Below are positions 1 to 19,600 of a stretch of DNA of 64,000 bases, piece after piece. The stretch's first letter is position 1. Every line of letters starts with the position of its first letter. Source of the stretch: Isoperla grammatica (Eukaryota; Arthropoda; Insecta; Plecoptera; Perlodidae); NCBI GenBank assembly GCA_945910005.1, contig OX246743.1:7112897-7176896 (forward strand), read 5' to 3'. A program made the position numbers and the translations under genes. The notes below the pieces were generated by a model. It did no database searches and was not told the origin of the DNA. It saw only the letters and a list, made by a program, of their open reading frames with translations.

Positions 1-2697
1 ATGAATACCAACTTTACAAGTTTTAATTGATTTATCAAAAATGTAGAGAAGTATTAAAATTTAAAAATTTAAATTAAATACAGTATATTTTATAATATTT
101 TCCTTATTTTAGTAGTAGTTTATTTTATAAATAAGACTTTTTTTATGAATATGAGCAATCTGTAAGGCTTGTATTTTATCTTTTTGAATTGTTCATCATT
201 CATGAACAAACTAATTTGAATTTACAGAGTATATAGGGCAAACCAGTTGGGGAAAGCAGCATCATAACTTAAAAAATTCATTACCTTTCACACTCAGTGA
301 ACAAAGGTTATAGTGTAGCATAAACGTAATTTATGGCTCCTATAGTGATCAATGTATTGTGTAGTGTTGTAACTGACAAAGAAGCAACAGTTCATCAAGA
401 ATTTTACGATTAGTAAAAAAAATCCAATGTAACGTCACTCAATAGAATTTAGACTCTTTCACGCAGGCAATAAAGCTGGTGCTTCGCCAAACCCCGGCAA
501 AGCAAGTTGGGGCGCCGCCGCCAATGTTGAAATTTATTTTCCCGCCCTCACATTTTAACGGAACGGATTTCCCAAAAAGGTTTTCAGGTGTGTAGCTTAT
601 CTTATCCTTTAGTCCCCACTAAATTCTCCACCCATTGTTAAATATTTAATGGGAGAGGTGGGATAAATCTATGGATTACCTACCGGAGGAATGTCCACAC
701 CTGAGCTCTCTCCCTACTAGCTGGGGAGTTGGCTGTTGATATACGACGTGACTTAACCCTCCCGCAACGCTTGATTAATTCCAATTGAAGAATAATAGAC
801 TGGGATGTAGGCCTATGTAATTCTCTTTTAGAGTCTACTTGGATCTGCTCTGTTTGTGCACTCTGTAAGGGGGCATTTTGAACTGAATGTTCAAGACCCA
901 AGACTTTGTTATTTATTGATTCTCATTCTCTAGCTTAAAAGACACCTGTGGTTACTTTATTATATTTTTCGTATTATCCTCTTGTCTTAAACAATTCTAT
1001 ACACTTGGCTTAAAACTTCATGTGAATTTTATTTTAAATTGTGTATTTTGTGCTTTAGCTTCTCTACAATATGTCATATACCAATTGTATTAAGGTAAAA
1101 CGAGAATCTGTCTAACACATTGCCTTGTTATTTATTTTATCAATTAAACTAGTTTAGTGTCCCCAACACTCATACTACCAAGTGTGTTTCCTCCTAACGC
1201 AATTTCCTCTCATAAACAAGTTTCTATGGAGCTCTCTGGGCAAACATTACTGTATACAATATTTTTAAACAAAGTAAACTAGAATGTTTACTATAAGGGA
1301 TTACATAAATTAAATATAGTGGCCCCAGTTTTTGTATGGTGAGATATCTGTTAAAACAAGCTTTGAAACATATAGTCCACTCTCGTACCTAGTGGCCCAT
1401 GTTTCAGAACAGAGTAGTAGACCATCCCATAGTAGCTTAACTTCGGTGTTTTAATGGGTTACACAGCTTAAAACGAAAATTATTACTAACCATCTATTAC
1501 ATCTTAATATGGTGGGAGAATTCATATTTAACTAAAATTGTGGGCTCATCGGTGAACTAATTTTAAATTATGTGCACCTCGTGGTGTCCATATCATGAAT
1601 CTTCTTCCAATTCCAATTATAATTTGAACTAAATCAAGAATCTCAAACAGAATTCCTCAATCCATTGTAGTTGAAAACCATTAAAAAAAATTTCTTAAAA
1701 AAAAAATCCAGATGGCTTTAATATAAAAAATGATATTTCAGTCTTAAATTTGCAGAAACACTTTTCAAACTGAACCTTTTGCATGTACAGTATTCACAAT
1801 AATTCAAGAAAAAAATTTAAACTTGACATTGGCTCCAGCAAGAATGTTTTGGACATTCATTAATTCTCGTAAACCTTCACATTCCATTCCTCAGTTCAAC
1901 CGTGATGTTCAGAAGTGATGTAAACAAACAAAAAAATAAAAAAACAATCTTGGTTAGGAGGATTCTAGTCAGTAATCAATCACAAAGTCCAATTTTTATT
2001 GCTTTCAGGAAAGTTTGTAGCTTGTAAGCCTTTTTAACGCCTGCTTTCCCGCTAATGGCTCGGCTACATGCAATCACTCTTCCCGCAACCTGATTAGCTA
2101 GATGGATGGTGGGCCTATACAGAGGAAACTCACACCAGGGTTCACCAGTATACAAACACTTTAACGGTATTAAACGCGAGGCACATGCGACAGACCTGGC
2201 TGCCTAAATCGTAATTGTTATTGTAGAGTGTTAAAGTTTAAAGACGACGCGAGCACATTTGCATTTTTAATTTATGTGCATTATCAAGAGGTATTAAATT
2301 GTTAAAAAGATAATATTTTTAAATCTGCTTTGGTAAGTTGTTAACTAGGGTGTTCCATACATCACATAGCACAATCTTATCTTATCTAGAAGTTCTAATG
2401 TTATTGTTATTTGTGTGGCTTGTGGGCTGGTGAGTTTATCTTTGCTTCCAATGCAAAAGGCTCAGGGTTTAAAGCCCATTTTGGCTTCTGGGCTGAGATA
2501 TTAACTTCTGAATTTGAATTTATTTAATCTATTGACATGATACATCAAACGGTAACTTTGGTGCCATCATAGCAAGAGGTCCTGAGAGCTTGAAAGTCAA
2601 CAGATATAAAAAAACAAAAAAACAAAAACGAAAATGAACAGAAATTGTGAATTGTTTTCACGTATCTCTATGTGTTGGGTTTGGGTCATTGTTTCAG
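1..2697. other. Syntrophin intron, with a decayed tRNA-type SINE near 2400-2590
   Basis: AT-rich, with no exon I can recognise. Around 2400-2590 a diverged copy of the SINE seen intact at 59735-60137 is visible: a tRNA-like head with TTCCAATGC, then the CGGTAACTTTGGTGCC and AGCAA body motifs. Nothing else supportable. Confidence 0.5.
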
Positions 2698-9729
<7,032 letters not shown>

Positions 9730-11816
9730 TCTGCAGCTAACTCTCTGCCGCAAGGCTTGCCAAACTAACTCCTATAGCAGCATCGACAAAAAGAGCAGCT
9801 AACACGTCGTAATCGACGATTAGGCTACGAACAATGAAAATCTTTGCGTCTTTATCTGTTCTATCTGTTACCCGAAATGAATCGAGTAATATTCCACTAG
9901 TATTCTTCCTAAAAGCTTCCCGATCATTAGACTTCCGTGCCCCGGTATTTCCTAGGTAACCACTTCTATTTGTGCTACACGGGATTTTTAAATCGTCCGT
10001 GTAGGATTTTCGTGCCTTTGCCGTCTGTATTTTATACGTTTACAGGAAACGTAATTTTGTACTTTTTCAGGTATATCGTTAAGTAACGATATTTACTAGC
10101 TTATTATTTATATAACGTTTGTAAGTTAACGACCTTTACCTCCCTATGTCAGTCGCACAATTGATTGTTGACATACTACATAGTCGAATTAGTTGAGTTT
10201 AGAGATTTTTGTGTTTTTGCTTAGATCTGCCTAAGAATGGGAAGCATTTTGTGAAAATATGATTATGAAAGTGAAGTCACAATCAACGGAGGAAGATATC
10301 TCGTCACAACTTGGGAATTTAGAATCAAGAGACATATCATGATCTGGTTTGAGAAAATATAATTAGGGATTTCAAGTTTAGTATTGTATTTAAAACCATG
10401 CTGACTGTGTGTATTTTATTTTGGTTTGTTTATTTTACGATATCAACAAATTTCATGAATGGACATGCATTCTACATCATATCAGTTTTAAAATGATTTT
10501 AATCGCATTGGAACTTATGAGAAACTAAAGTGTTCTTGTATGTTATGATTGCAAATACTTATATGTATTATGTAGTGTTGGTGTTAAATGTTCCATTGTG
10601 GAATTCAACTTTATCTTCCCCAAGAAGTCTCAAGTTACCAGCTCAATAATATCATGCCAGGGCATCACAGGAAATATCATTATTGCTGTTAATGTATAAT
10701 GTACATAATGTAGAATCATAACTATTAGTGAATGATGCCATTGCCAATATCATTAATTCATAAATATAAATACTGTGTACACTGCAAGTGGTTGTTGCTT
10801 GCTTATAAATTTTATTTACAAGATGTTAGATGAGTCTTTTATAGAGCTGTATTATGCCCTATATTACACATCACAATTATTGTTAATTGTCACAGCAATA
10901 AGTATAAGTTTAAATAAATAATTCATAACAACTGGTAATTTCTTTCTCCTGTGGTACAAATAATATCCCAGTATTTGTACACGATGATCCAGTAACTCCC
11001 AAAACGTAGCTCGAAAGTGGAAGCACCGGCTAAAATAACTGGGTTGGTCAGTTATTGCAGCCAATCAGTGGCAATGCCAGAAGATACGTGTTTCACATGT
11101 TATAATTTGTCAATCTCTGGAATTTGTTGAAAAGTTGGGCTATACTTAATTTTGTAGTTTTTAGTTTGTTTTTTTCTGGTGCAAGAGCTAAACTGACTAA
11201 TAAATACTTACGTACTTACTTACTCGATGGGTTAAAAAGGATTTTGTTGCAAAATATTGAATTTATGTATAATATAGCCTAATAAGGCATCCCCCCCCCC
11301 CCCCACAAATCATTTATGTTGATAGTGTAAAATTAAATTAAATATAGTGAAGTTGTAGTGCTATAAACCTTCCCATAGAAAGTTGTAGGGTAAGTAATGA
11401 ATAATTTTAGATATACCTCCATCTGTTATTAAATGCCACTAAATATTGATTATTTATTTCAAACAGTTGAGTGCATCTTTTATCTACCTATTAGGTTAAA
11501 AGAATAATAAATGTAGTGTACACAATTAGGTAAATAATGTTGTAGCAAAATGTAGCCTTCAAAGGATTTCAGACATTATTGATTTTTTTGCTATATAGCA
11601 GCTAGCATGACTCATGCCATGGGGATACCTTATAGACTCTCAACTGACTCGAGTATTGAAAAGTAAACAAATGGTGGGAATGCACAGTAAACACAGTCAT
11701 ATTTTTACTCTCAAAATAGTTTGACGGTGTTAATATTATGCTTAATTGATAAGTGATTTATTATTTTATTCAGTTATTCAAAGAAAGGTACCTATTAAGT
11801 ATTTTGAAGATATAAG
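9730..11816. other. Intergenic: syntrophin 3' UTR region to DNAAF4 5' region
   Basis: No ORF resembling a gene. AATAAA-type motifs occur (for example near 10913 and 11198), but I cannot choose the functional poly(A) site. A C-homopolymer lies at about 11289-11304. The region up to 11816 presumably holds the DNAAF4 promoter; no diagnostic box is evident. Confidence 0.4.
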
Positions 11817-11939
11817 ATGCCAGTAATTGTAAAGGATTATACATGGAGACAATCAGAAGAAGTTGTCACAATTCAAGTTCCATTAAAAGGGATACATCAC
11901 AGCAAAGCAGATGTATTTACCCTAGATGACTACATAAAG
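11817..11939 (+). CDS. DNAAF4: DNAAF4 exon 1 (CS domain start)
   Basis: The ATG at 11817 is the only start that gives the family N-terminus [10 protein letters not shown]. It ends at DDYIK before GTTTGT, phase 0, 41 codons. Confidence 0.93.
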
Positions 11940-14900
11940 GTTTGTAAAAGTATACAAGATGAAACTACTGAGGTTTTACCTCGTCAGAAATGGCAAATAA
12001 ATAAAATAGGTATATTTTTATTTCTACAGTAAAATGGTAGGCCTACATTGAGCATGATTTTTCCAAGGTCTACTTGATTGCCACCTACCGGCTCAAGGTC
12101 CTCTTGATCTCCGCCTAGCGGAGGCTCGTCGAACTCCCAAGTTAGGTCGTCGCAGTCCGTTCCACAATGTTAAAAATCACATGTTATTCAAATGGGAGAA
12201 ATGTTTAAGAAAACAAATGAAGTGATCTGTCAAATGATACCTCCTAAAAAGGAAAAATCATCATATTTTATAATCTTCAATCATTATATTCTATCAACAT
12301 TTCTCTTTTAGGTGTTTTAGCCTAAGTATTGTCGTACATGATCTACAACGGATATTTAATTATTATAACAGTTTTTTTAGTGGGACCCAAAATGGCGATT
12401 TTGATTCCCTTGCGACGACCTAACTTGGGAGTTCGACGAGCCTCCGCTAGGCGGAGATCAAGAGGACTTTGTACCGGCTAGTCGTATAACATTCCAAGCT
12501 TGCACTCCATCTGAAGAGATTTGAGCACTGATTCACACTTCGCTGGTGCATGCATTCTTAATTTACAGTTTTACACATAATGTGGCTAAATAGTTGGTAC
12601 TTTTACAGGCAAGTTTCCCACCTTTCATATTTGAAGTCTTTCTGTTTTCTCCTGTGAAAGACACAGAAAGCAAATGTTTAAAATGTGACGGCGAACTTGT
12701 TTTCGAATTACAAAAAATTGTGACAGAGAATTGGGAGAAATTGGAAGCTGATTTGACAAAACAGGAAATGAAGGATCGTCGTGCGGAGAATATTAATAGA
12801 GCTCACGAAAAAGCTGAAGCAGAGAGAAAGGCTAATGCAGGTAGGTGAAGTTATATTGTTTTCAACTGAGGCTAATCTAGTCTAGTAAATCTTGTTACGG
12901 TATTTTAACATTTAAACCAGCCTTTATTATCTCAAGAATTTTGAGTAGCAACATCTTATGGTAACGAGTAGAAACCTATAGGCCCTACTATGGGGAGGCG
13001 ACAACAAATACCTACTCTGCAGTGCTGCGAGCGTTCCAGTCACTGAGCACTTCCTGCTAGAAGTCACCGAAATTCCCTCTAGGAGGCAGTGCACTATGTA
13101 TTATTGGAAAAATATCTATTGATTCTAAAGAAGTCAAATAGATTTACCAATGAATTAAAAATGTATTGATTTTAATGAAGTGAAATAGTTTTATCGACGA
13201 ATTAGAAAGTCTTTGTTGGAAGATGAAGTGTATTCAATATTCAGTGGCTGTTGGCTGGATCACTCCCAATGCTCTCTACGCTGATAGAAAATTACTACGC
13301 CACCCCATGAGTAGCGAAAACATAAAAGTGAAGCTATTGTTTTACATAAAAATAAATATTTGCTTCATCCGCCACACAATTCACCAGAGATCATGGACCC
13401 TAGTATTGCACTTCTTGATTATAACTCACGAAGCATATTGATATGTAGGCTGTGTTAAGTTTTTGGTGACACTAGTTTATTTTTTTTATTTAAAAGGACA
13501 TTACACTGCTGCAACAGTTTGTGTATTAAAAATAGATTATGTTACCTCATGCATCTCTTTATTTTGTAGATAAATATGCAGAACTGAATCGTCTGGCTGT
13601 TAGAAAGCAGATAGCATTGGATTCGTGTCGACTTCAGAAAATTAAGGACATGAAAGATCATGAAAAAAATACAGCCATGCAAGAGCTGGAGTTGTGGAAA
13701 ACAGAACAGTCGAACAAAGTAAAAGATGCGCCAACTATTCAGATGCTGAAATCTGAGACAGATTTATGTCAAGCTGGAAGTAGCAAAGATAAACCGAAAC
13801 AAAAGAAAAAGAAGAAAATAGTTCCAGTGCGAAAACCGTCGGAATTCATTACCAATCTAAAGAAGCTCGAAGAGAAACCGATGCCACCGACCAGGAGTTC
13901 TGGAAGTATAAACGTTACGTTCACGCCTAGGATATTTCCTACTCCAAGCCGCGAATCGCAACATTTGGAAGAGGAAGAGTGGCTTAAGAAGCAGGCGGAG
14001 GCTCGACGAAAGGTTGGTTTCGTTGCCGAGGATCTGACGCCAGAAGAACAGGACCCTGTGTGGCTCAAGGAGAAAGGAGAGTAAGTAAAAGAATACCTAG
14101 CCTATCTACCTAGTCTTGCAATTGTTTATATTTCTATTCTCTTTCTACATTGTTATTTTTATGTGAGATTTTATTTTCCACTTGCATATATTTCTGTTAT
14201 AATAATCATCATCATTATCCATCACCATTTCCTGCTTCCGGCAGGGTCAATATGGGTTTCACAACCAAATTTTTCCACCTCTTACTATCTTCCCACAATG
14301 GTACTTCCAATATAGCCTACCTAATATAACCAATATAATAATAAACTAGGAAAACGCTCTGTTTGACGCGTTGATAAGCGAGCGCGTCCATATCTACGAA
14401 CGTTCTGGCGAAAAGATCTCAAAGCTAATAAAAACAACAATTAACAACAATTCAAGAATGCACATTGCAAAAATTTGTCTAATTCCCATAGCTATTATAA
14501 TTCCCGATATTGTTGAATGCAGTGCCATGTGCGTTGCTAAGAATTTTCTTTGTCATGTTTTCGCCGCGGTCCGCCACCGTTACTAACAGTTATTGACAGC
14601 AATAGAAATGTAATTTCTGCCTCTAATACGTATCCGATCACGTCTAAATTAGTATATTCGTGACCGGATGAAAATGTACTACAAGATAGCCACCTCACAT
14701 TTTGCTGTTACTGTTTTTCAGAAAAATATTTTCGAGTAACTTTTTTGTAACTTTGCCAATATTGATCAGATAGCCATTAAATGAACATATTCGTGACCGG
14801 AAAAAGCTTTCAAAAAATATGGCTATCTCACATTTTGCCACTATTTTGTTTCAGAAAAATATTTTGCAGTAACTATGGTGTAACTTTGTAACTTTTCAAA

Positions 14901-15649
14901 CGATTTTGCCTCAAAACTATACACCTTCAATCCACATCGAGGCTTGTGGATGGTCCAAATTTCAAGTTGATCGGACTTTCCGTTCGACCGCTATCGACGG
15001 ACATAAAAACAAAAAAAAACAAAAAAAAACAGAATGAAGTGCCGTTAGAGTATAGTATGGTACAAAAAAAAAAAAAAAAAACAGAACGAAGTGCCATAAG
15101 AGTCTCGTGGAAACGCTCGCTTCGCTCGCTTAATTATTTTCTATGGTGGTTTGTTTTGCCATTATATATCTATAGTTGTAATTTATTTTGTTTTGTGTTT
15201 TTACTATTGTTTCAGTGTAAATTGTATAGTTTTGTTTATTGTCCTCCTTTGTAAAATCAGTTGTGTTGTCTTTCAGCTCTTTTTTCAAAGTAAACAACTA
15301 TCTTGGAGCAATCAGTGCCTACAGTCATGCCATTAAACTTGGAAGGAAAATGCCGGCCCTTTACTCGAATCGTTCTGCTGCTCACATGGCCCTCGGAAAC
15401 CTTCACAAGGCGATAGAAGATTGTTCGACAGCCCTGGAACTTTTGACACCATGCATCGACTTAAACGCCGATTCGAGAGCAAAATGTCACGTGCGAAGGG
15501 GTACAGCGCTGTGTCGAATTGGGATGGTCAAGCACGGAGTCGCGGACCTTGAAGCCGCTGTGAAGTTACAACCGAACAATCAAGAACTGAGAAAGGATTT
15601 AGAAATGGCGAGACAGATGGTTGATAAAGAAAATTCAGATTCAGAATAG
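11817..15649 (+). CDS. DNAAF4: Dynein axonemal assembly factor 4 (DYX1C1 family), complete
   Basis: A cytoplasmic co-chaperone that helps preassemble axonemal dynein arms with HSP90/HSP70. Four exons (11817-11939, 12609-12840, 13570-14080, 15277-15649) give about 412 aa, close to the ~420 aa of the vertebrate protein. The N-terminus ([17 protein letters not shown], then [32 protein letters not shown]) is the CS/p23-like domain. A charged middle with a KKKKK run leads to the diagnostic DYX region ([19 protein letters not shown], then [14 protein letters not shown]). The C-terminal ~125 residues are TPR repeats ([36 protein letters not shown]). Junctions are phase 0, 1 and 2 with canonical splice dinucleotides. 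AATAAA motifs at 15743 and 15758 precede an A run. Its presence implies motile cilia or flagella, at least sperm. Confidence 0.95.
12099..12467. mobile_element. Foldback MITE in DNAAF4 intron 1
   Basis: Arms at 12099-12155 and 12411-12467 are perfect or near-perfect inverted repeats of 57 bp (starting GTCCTCTTGATCTCCGCC). The interior has no ORF. No target duplication identified. Confidence 0.85.
12609..12840 (+). CDS. DNAAF4: DNAAF4 exon 2 (CS domain end)
   Basis: Acceptor TTTTACAG. Encodes [18 protein letters not shown], then a helical charged stretch ending RKANA. Donor GTAGGT, phase 1. Confidence 0.93.
12983..13300. mobile_element. Dispersed TIR element, copy in DNAAF4 intron 2
   Basis: Related in inverted orientation to 50405-50645. 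Shared motifs include a GCTGCGAGCGTTCC terminus, TTCTAAAGAAGTCAAATAG and CAATATTCAGTGGCTGTTGG. Internal AT-rich core, no coding capacity. Confidence 0.55.
13570..14080 (+). CDS. DNAAF4: DNAAF4 exon 3 (coiled/charged linker and DYX motif)
   Basis: Acceptor ATTTTGTAG. Encodes [18 protein letters not shown], a lysine-rich segment, and the conserved [20 protein letters not shown] then [15 protein letters not shown], ending WLKEKG. Donor GTAAGT, phase 2. Confidence 0.94.
14345..15132 (-). mobile_element. Helitron-like non-autonomous element in DNAAF4 intron 3
   Basis: Same family as the six copies at 53838-58276. On the minus strand it starts TAAGCGAGCG and ends in a short hairpin (AACGC paired with GCGTT) followed by CCTAG. 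Flanks show no target-site duplication. An A-rich tract (about 15005-15080) lies inside. The 71-codon ORF on the plus strand lacks an ATG at its start. Confidence 0.7.
15277..15649 (+). CDS. DNAAF4: DNAAF4 exon 4 (TPR domain, stop)
   Basis: Acceptor TTTCAG. The split codon gives [18 protein letters not shown], matching the first TPR, followed by two further TPR helical pairs and a TAG stop at 15647-15649. Confidence 0.94.
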
Positions 15650-16035
15650 TGGATGGTTTTAGTTTGAGAGGAGTCAGTAATATTATGTTACATTGTGGGA
15701 TTACTCTGATTTTTCTTTGTGGTATCTGTTTGTATGTTACTGTAATAAAATATAGCAAATAAAAAAAAAACTGTTTTACTTCTACCCCTTTGATATTTTC
15801 AGTATAAAACATGTTTTCCACTTGCATATATTTCTGTTTATTTTCTGTTGTTATATTTGCAAGGTGAGGTTATATTTTATTTGCATATATTAACAAAAGC
15901 AAGTAATCAGCCATATATGTTTTGAAATATTTGCATTACAAACCTTTTTTTATAGTCTCTAATAAATAATTTTGTCCCGAATAAACCACACGACGTAACT
16001 GCAAAATGCAGTGGATTATCGATCGCCTTTGAAGT

Positions 16036-16215
16036 ATGGCGGGCTCGCAGATCGGACTCGTGCTGCGCGAACGGTGCTTTCGCAGCAATGATATCATCGG
16101 CAGTATGATTCAAGCAGGCGGTGACGAACAGTGGGACTGTTTCGCAGCTGATCTAATGTCACTTTTCCAGAATGCAGATGCAAAGGTTTTATTTCTCTGT
16201 TATGCAAAGCTCTAA
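16036..16215 (+). other. Short unassigned ORF in a CpG-rich patch upstream of PLA2G6
   Basis: ATG to TAA, 59 codons (MAGSQIGLVLRERCFRSNDI at the start). Not recognised. The patch at 16010-16145 is more CpG-rich than its surroundings and lies between the DNAAF4 3' end and the PLA2G6 start, so it may be a promoter or 5' UTR exon rather than a gene. Confidence 0.25.
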
Positions 16216-16469
16216 TAATAGAAAAGTTGTCATTGAATATTGATCACGGCCGTGACATTTGCTAGAAATTTACGCATCATGTTATATTAATATAATAGTG
16301 CATTCACGACATATTACAACTGCACATAAATTGGTAGGTACCGAATTCGTGCGGTGACGTTTTAAATATGGTTGAAGTCTGGTTGACGAAATGAACTTAA
16401 CCTTGTAAATTTTTTTTAGGGTAGGCCTAGCTCTAGGTCTAGTCATTTGCATTCTTCATACACTTCAAG

Positions 16470-16696
16470 ATGTCTTGGCTACAGAATTTAACATCTGGAT
16501 TCGTGCTCAGAAATCTTCTTACTCCAGAGGCAAATCCTTTGAAAGTTATCGAGGTTAAGACAGAAAATTTCAGTGACCGAATAATCCACTGTCGTGAAGA
16601 TGCTATTGTACTCTATGGGCCTAGCCCTTCAAATAAAGAAAAGTATGAAATTATTTTGCACAGGCCATTCACAGAAACAATACATCAGGCTTATAG
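16470..16696 (+). CDS. PLA2G6: PLA2G6 exon 1
   Basis: Starts [17 protein letters not shown]; ends phase 2 before GTAAGT. AT-rich codon use. Confidence 0.88.
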
Positions 16697-19600
16697 GTAA
16701 GTAACAGTACATTTTTAGGCTAGGCCCTAGGGCCTAGACTGATCTCTATCAAAAGTTGTAGGTTGACGTTCACGTAGAGCCTCTCTAGGGCTGCAGTCCA
16801 ATATTGTTTCTAGATGGTCTGGTAGGCCTACATGATTTGACGATCCGTAAGTACATCGGAATCATTTTTATGCAGTACTAAACTTCCGGAGCTTGCTCAA
16901 AATCATGCTCAACACTCCTCATTTTTGTTCGAGTGAATGGAGCAAATATAAATAAATAAAATAAACACGCTTTTAAGGCAGAGATCTAAAATGATACTGA
17001 AGATCTTGACTTGGAGATCTTCATTTGAACTGGATGTGCCTTACATGAATGTACCTCACATTTTTGTTTGTATTTCAGCTTGTATCGATCAGCCAATCAT
17101 CGTGAGGCAGAAACAAAATTTCTTGTTCTCAAAGACAAAATACCCCATCTAGTGAATATTTGCCGTGAAATCAGCAGTCTAGCTGGAATCCAAAAGCTCT
17201 GTGATGCATTGGAAGAGCACCCTTCGTGGACGTTGGCTCATTTGTGTGCATCGTTTTCTCTCTGCGACTCTTTTTTGGATGTTACCGTTCAGAGGTAGGC
17301 CTAATGTGTTCATGGTTAGACTTATGTGTCTGCAGTAAGTATTTCAGTTAAATGGAAATTAATATGTCAACTTTATAAACCAATTTACTGCTTCCAGGGT
17401 AAAGGGGTTTGGTCACCATGATTTGGGCTTAAATAAAATTAGAAGCCGTCAATACCATTCTGATAATCTTAGTAGGCCCTGTATATCATCTTTGCAAATG
17501 TTGCTTTTGTGAATGTTGCTTTCCTATCTTCCAGCCAGCTCTTTCCATCTATCCCTGTCCCGGTGTTTCCATGTTTCCAACCTGGCTTGGACATGGACGT
17601 CATATGCGTTTTTTTTTTAAAGCTTTATGTATCATCCACTCACTTGATTAACATTGTTGCCAAAATATAAGCCGTAAAGCCCATAGGCCTATATCACCGT
17701 TGACCACCGGGTGCATTGTTCACCTTCTTTCTTCTCGTCATGTTTATGCGACTACACCAACTTCATACATAGCCTTCCTGTTTTTCGCACATGTCTTCTC
17801 AAATGTCCATTTCGATACCCTCTTTGTCTCCATTCTCTTCATGCGACCAAACAGTCTAACTAAAGTTCAGTCTTCTTGCAAATTCAAGATCAAGGAAACT
17901 CACGATGCCATCCATTTACTTATTTTATATCATTTTACCACTAACACTACAACAAGACAAGTTAAACTTACCTATAGGCCTACAATAATTGTCTTTAAAT
18001 GTGAATGTAGTAGGTCTATGTGCTTGCCCCCCCCCCCCCCTCCCCCCTCCCCTACAACATTGTATTTAATGCCAATTACTAGCTGAGCGGTGTCTATTAT
18101 TCTTTTTCCACAGTTTCCTGAACAATCCTGATACCGAAGGATTAGCACCTATTCACGTAGCGATTAAAGCAGCCAACCTACGGACCGTTCAGACATTAAT
18201 TATGGTCAAAGCATCACTAGAGCAGCTGGACAATGAAGCAAACACAGTCTTTCACTTTGCTGCCTACACCACGAAGGAAATAATCTCGGTAACTATTTCA
18301 TTTTCATGGACGTTTTATAATAATTGTTAATGTTCAATGTTCATTTCACGTAAACATATGTCTAAGTAAAATACCACCATGCAATCATAAGTTAAATCAA
18401 TTCCCCAGGTTAACATTTTCAGTAGGCCTAGCTACATATAAAATCTTAATTTTTTTTTTCCTCTTATGCAATGATGACTTTTCAGCCATTCATTTTTCTT
18501 GCTATCCAGTATAAATTAGCTTCTTGATTTATTCTCTCTCTCATTCTCATATCTTGTTGAACAGTGGACCTAGCTTTGACAGTTTGAGGTCAAAAGGGGA
18601 ACAAAGTGCATTAGGTAGGCTATATGCAATTAAATAATGTAGCCTAGACTCACATTATCTTAGGTCATCCTCATAGGCCTACTGTTACAGAACACAGCTT
18701 GTTGATAACTTTTTTTTAAATTTATACTGTGTGGGTTAATAAATGCGTTAAGCTATTTATTTTATTATTTTTATTTATTTTATCCAGCATGACGGCATAA
18801 TAGCTAAATGTGGGCATTTTATACAAAGATTTATTTTAGGCCTATATGAATTGTACCTACAGTAGGCCTATATATAATAAATTGTAAAATTGGTAATTTG
18901 TCATGTCACTGTTGACAATTTAAAACCCAACATGATATGATAAATGTATTCTCATTCCCATATAGTACACACTTGATCCTAGATGGGTTTCCTTTTTTTA
19001 GCATTTTTTTTTTTTTTTGGAAAATTCAAACTTAATTTTTTGTATCATATTGTGAATTGGAGGGTTGCTACATTTAAACGTGAGCATTTTAGAAAGATAA
19101 ACATTTTCTCCCACCCCCAAGTCTATTCTATACTCCGCCCAGCCTTGAGAAACGCAGTGGATGAATCAAGTCGAACCCTATTGTTCACGCTAGAAGCGGG
19201 CATAAAAAGAAGGTTTACAGAAATCATGAAAACATTGGCCTACGGAAGTCGGAAAACACCATCATCATTCTTTTTATGGCCGCTTCTAGCGTGAACAATA
19301 GGGTTCAACTTCATTCATCCACTGTGTTTCTCAAGGCTGGGCGGAGTATAATAAGGTGCATCTAAAGAGGTGGTTCTCATGGTTCTGAAGGCGCTGAGCG
19401 AGTCCAGCCCCAAGTGTCTCAACTACCGCAACGCCAACGGCCACACGCCGCTTCACGTCGCCTGCCTCGCCGACAAGCCCGAGTGCGTCAAGGCTCTCCT
19501 ATTGGCCGGCGCCGACGTCAACATCTCGGCCGCCACCCAGGTCAGCGTCGCCACGCCCCTCTCTGCCGCAACGTCGACCACGACGCCGCCCGGCTACGTC

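Noticed and set aside
14371..14586. 71-codon ORF conserved in six copies of the Helitron-like family
   Set aside because: It has no ATG at its start, lies at the element's terminal end and has no recognisable domain; sequence similarity follows from copy similarity.
17700..18086. 128-codon ORF before PLA2G6 exon 3
   Set aside because: Intronic, low-complexity end (poly-Pro from a C run), no domain; the real exon starts at 18114 after TTTTTCCACAG.
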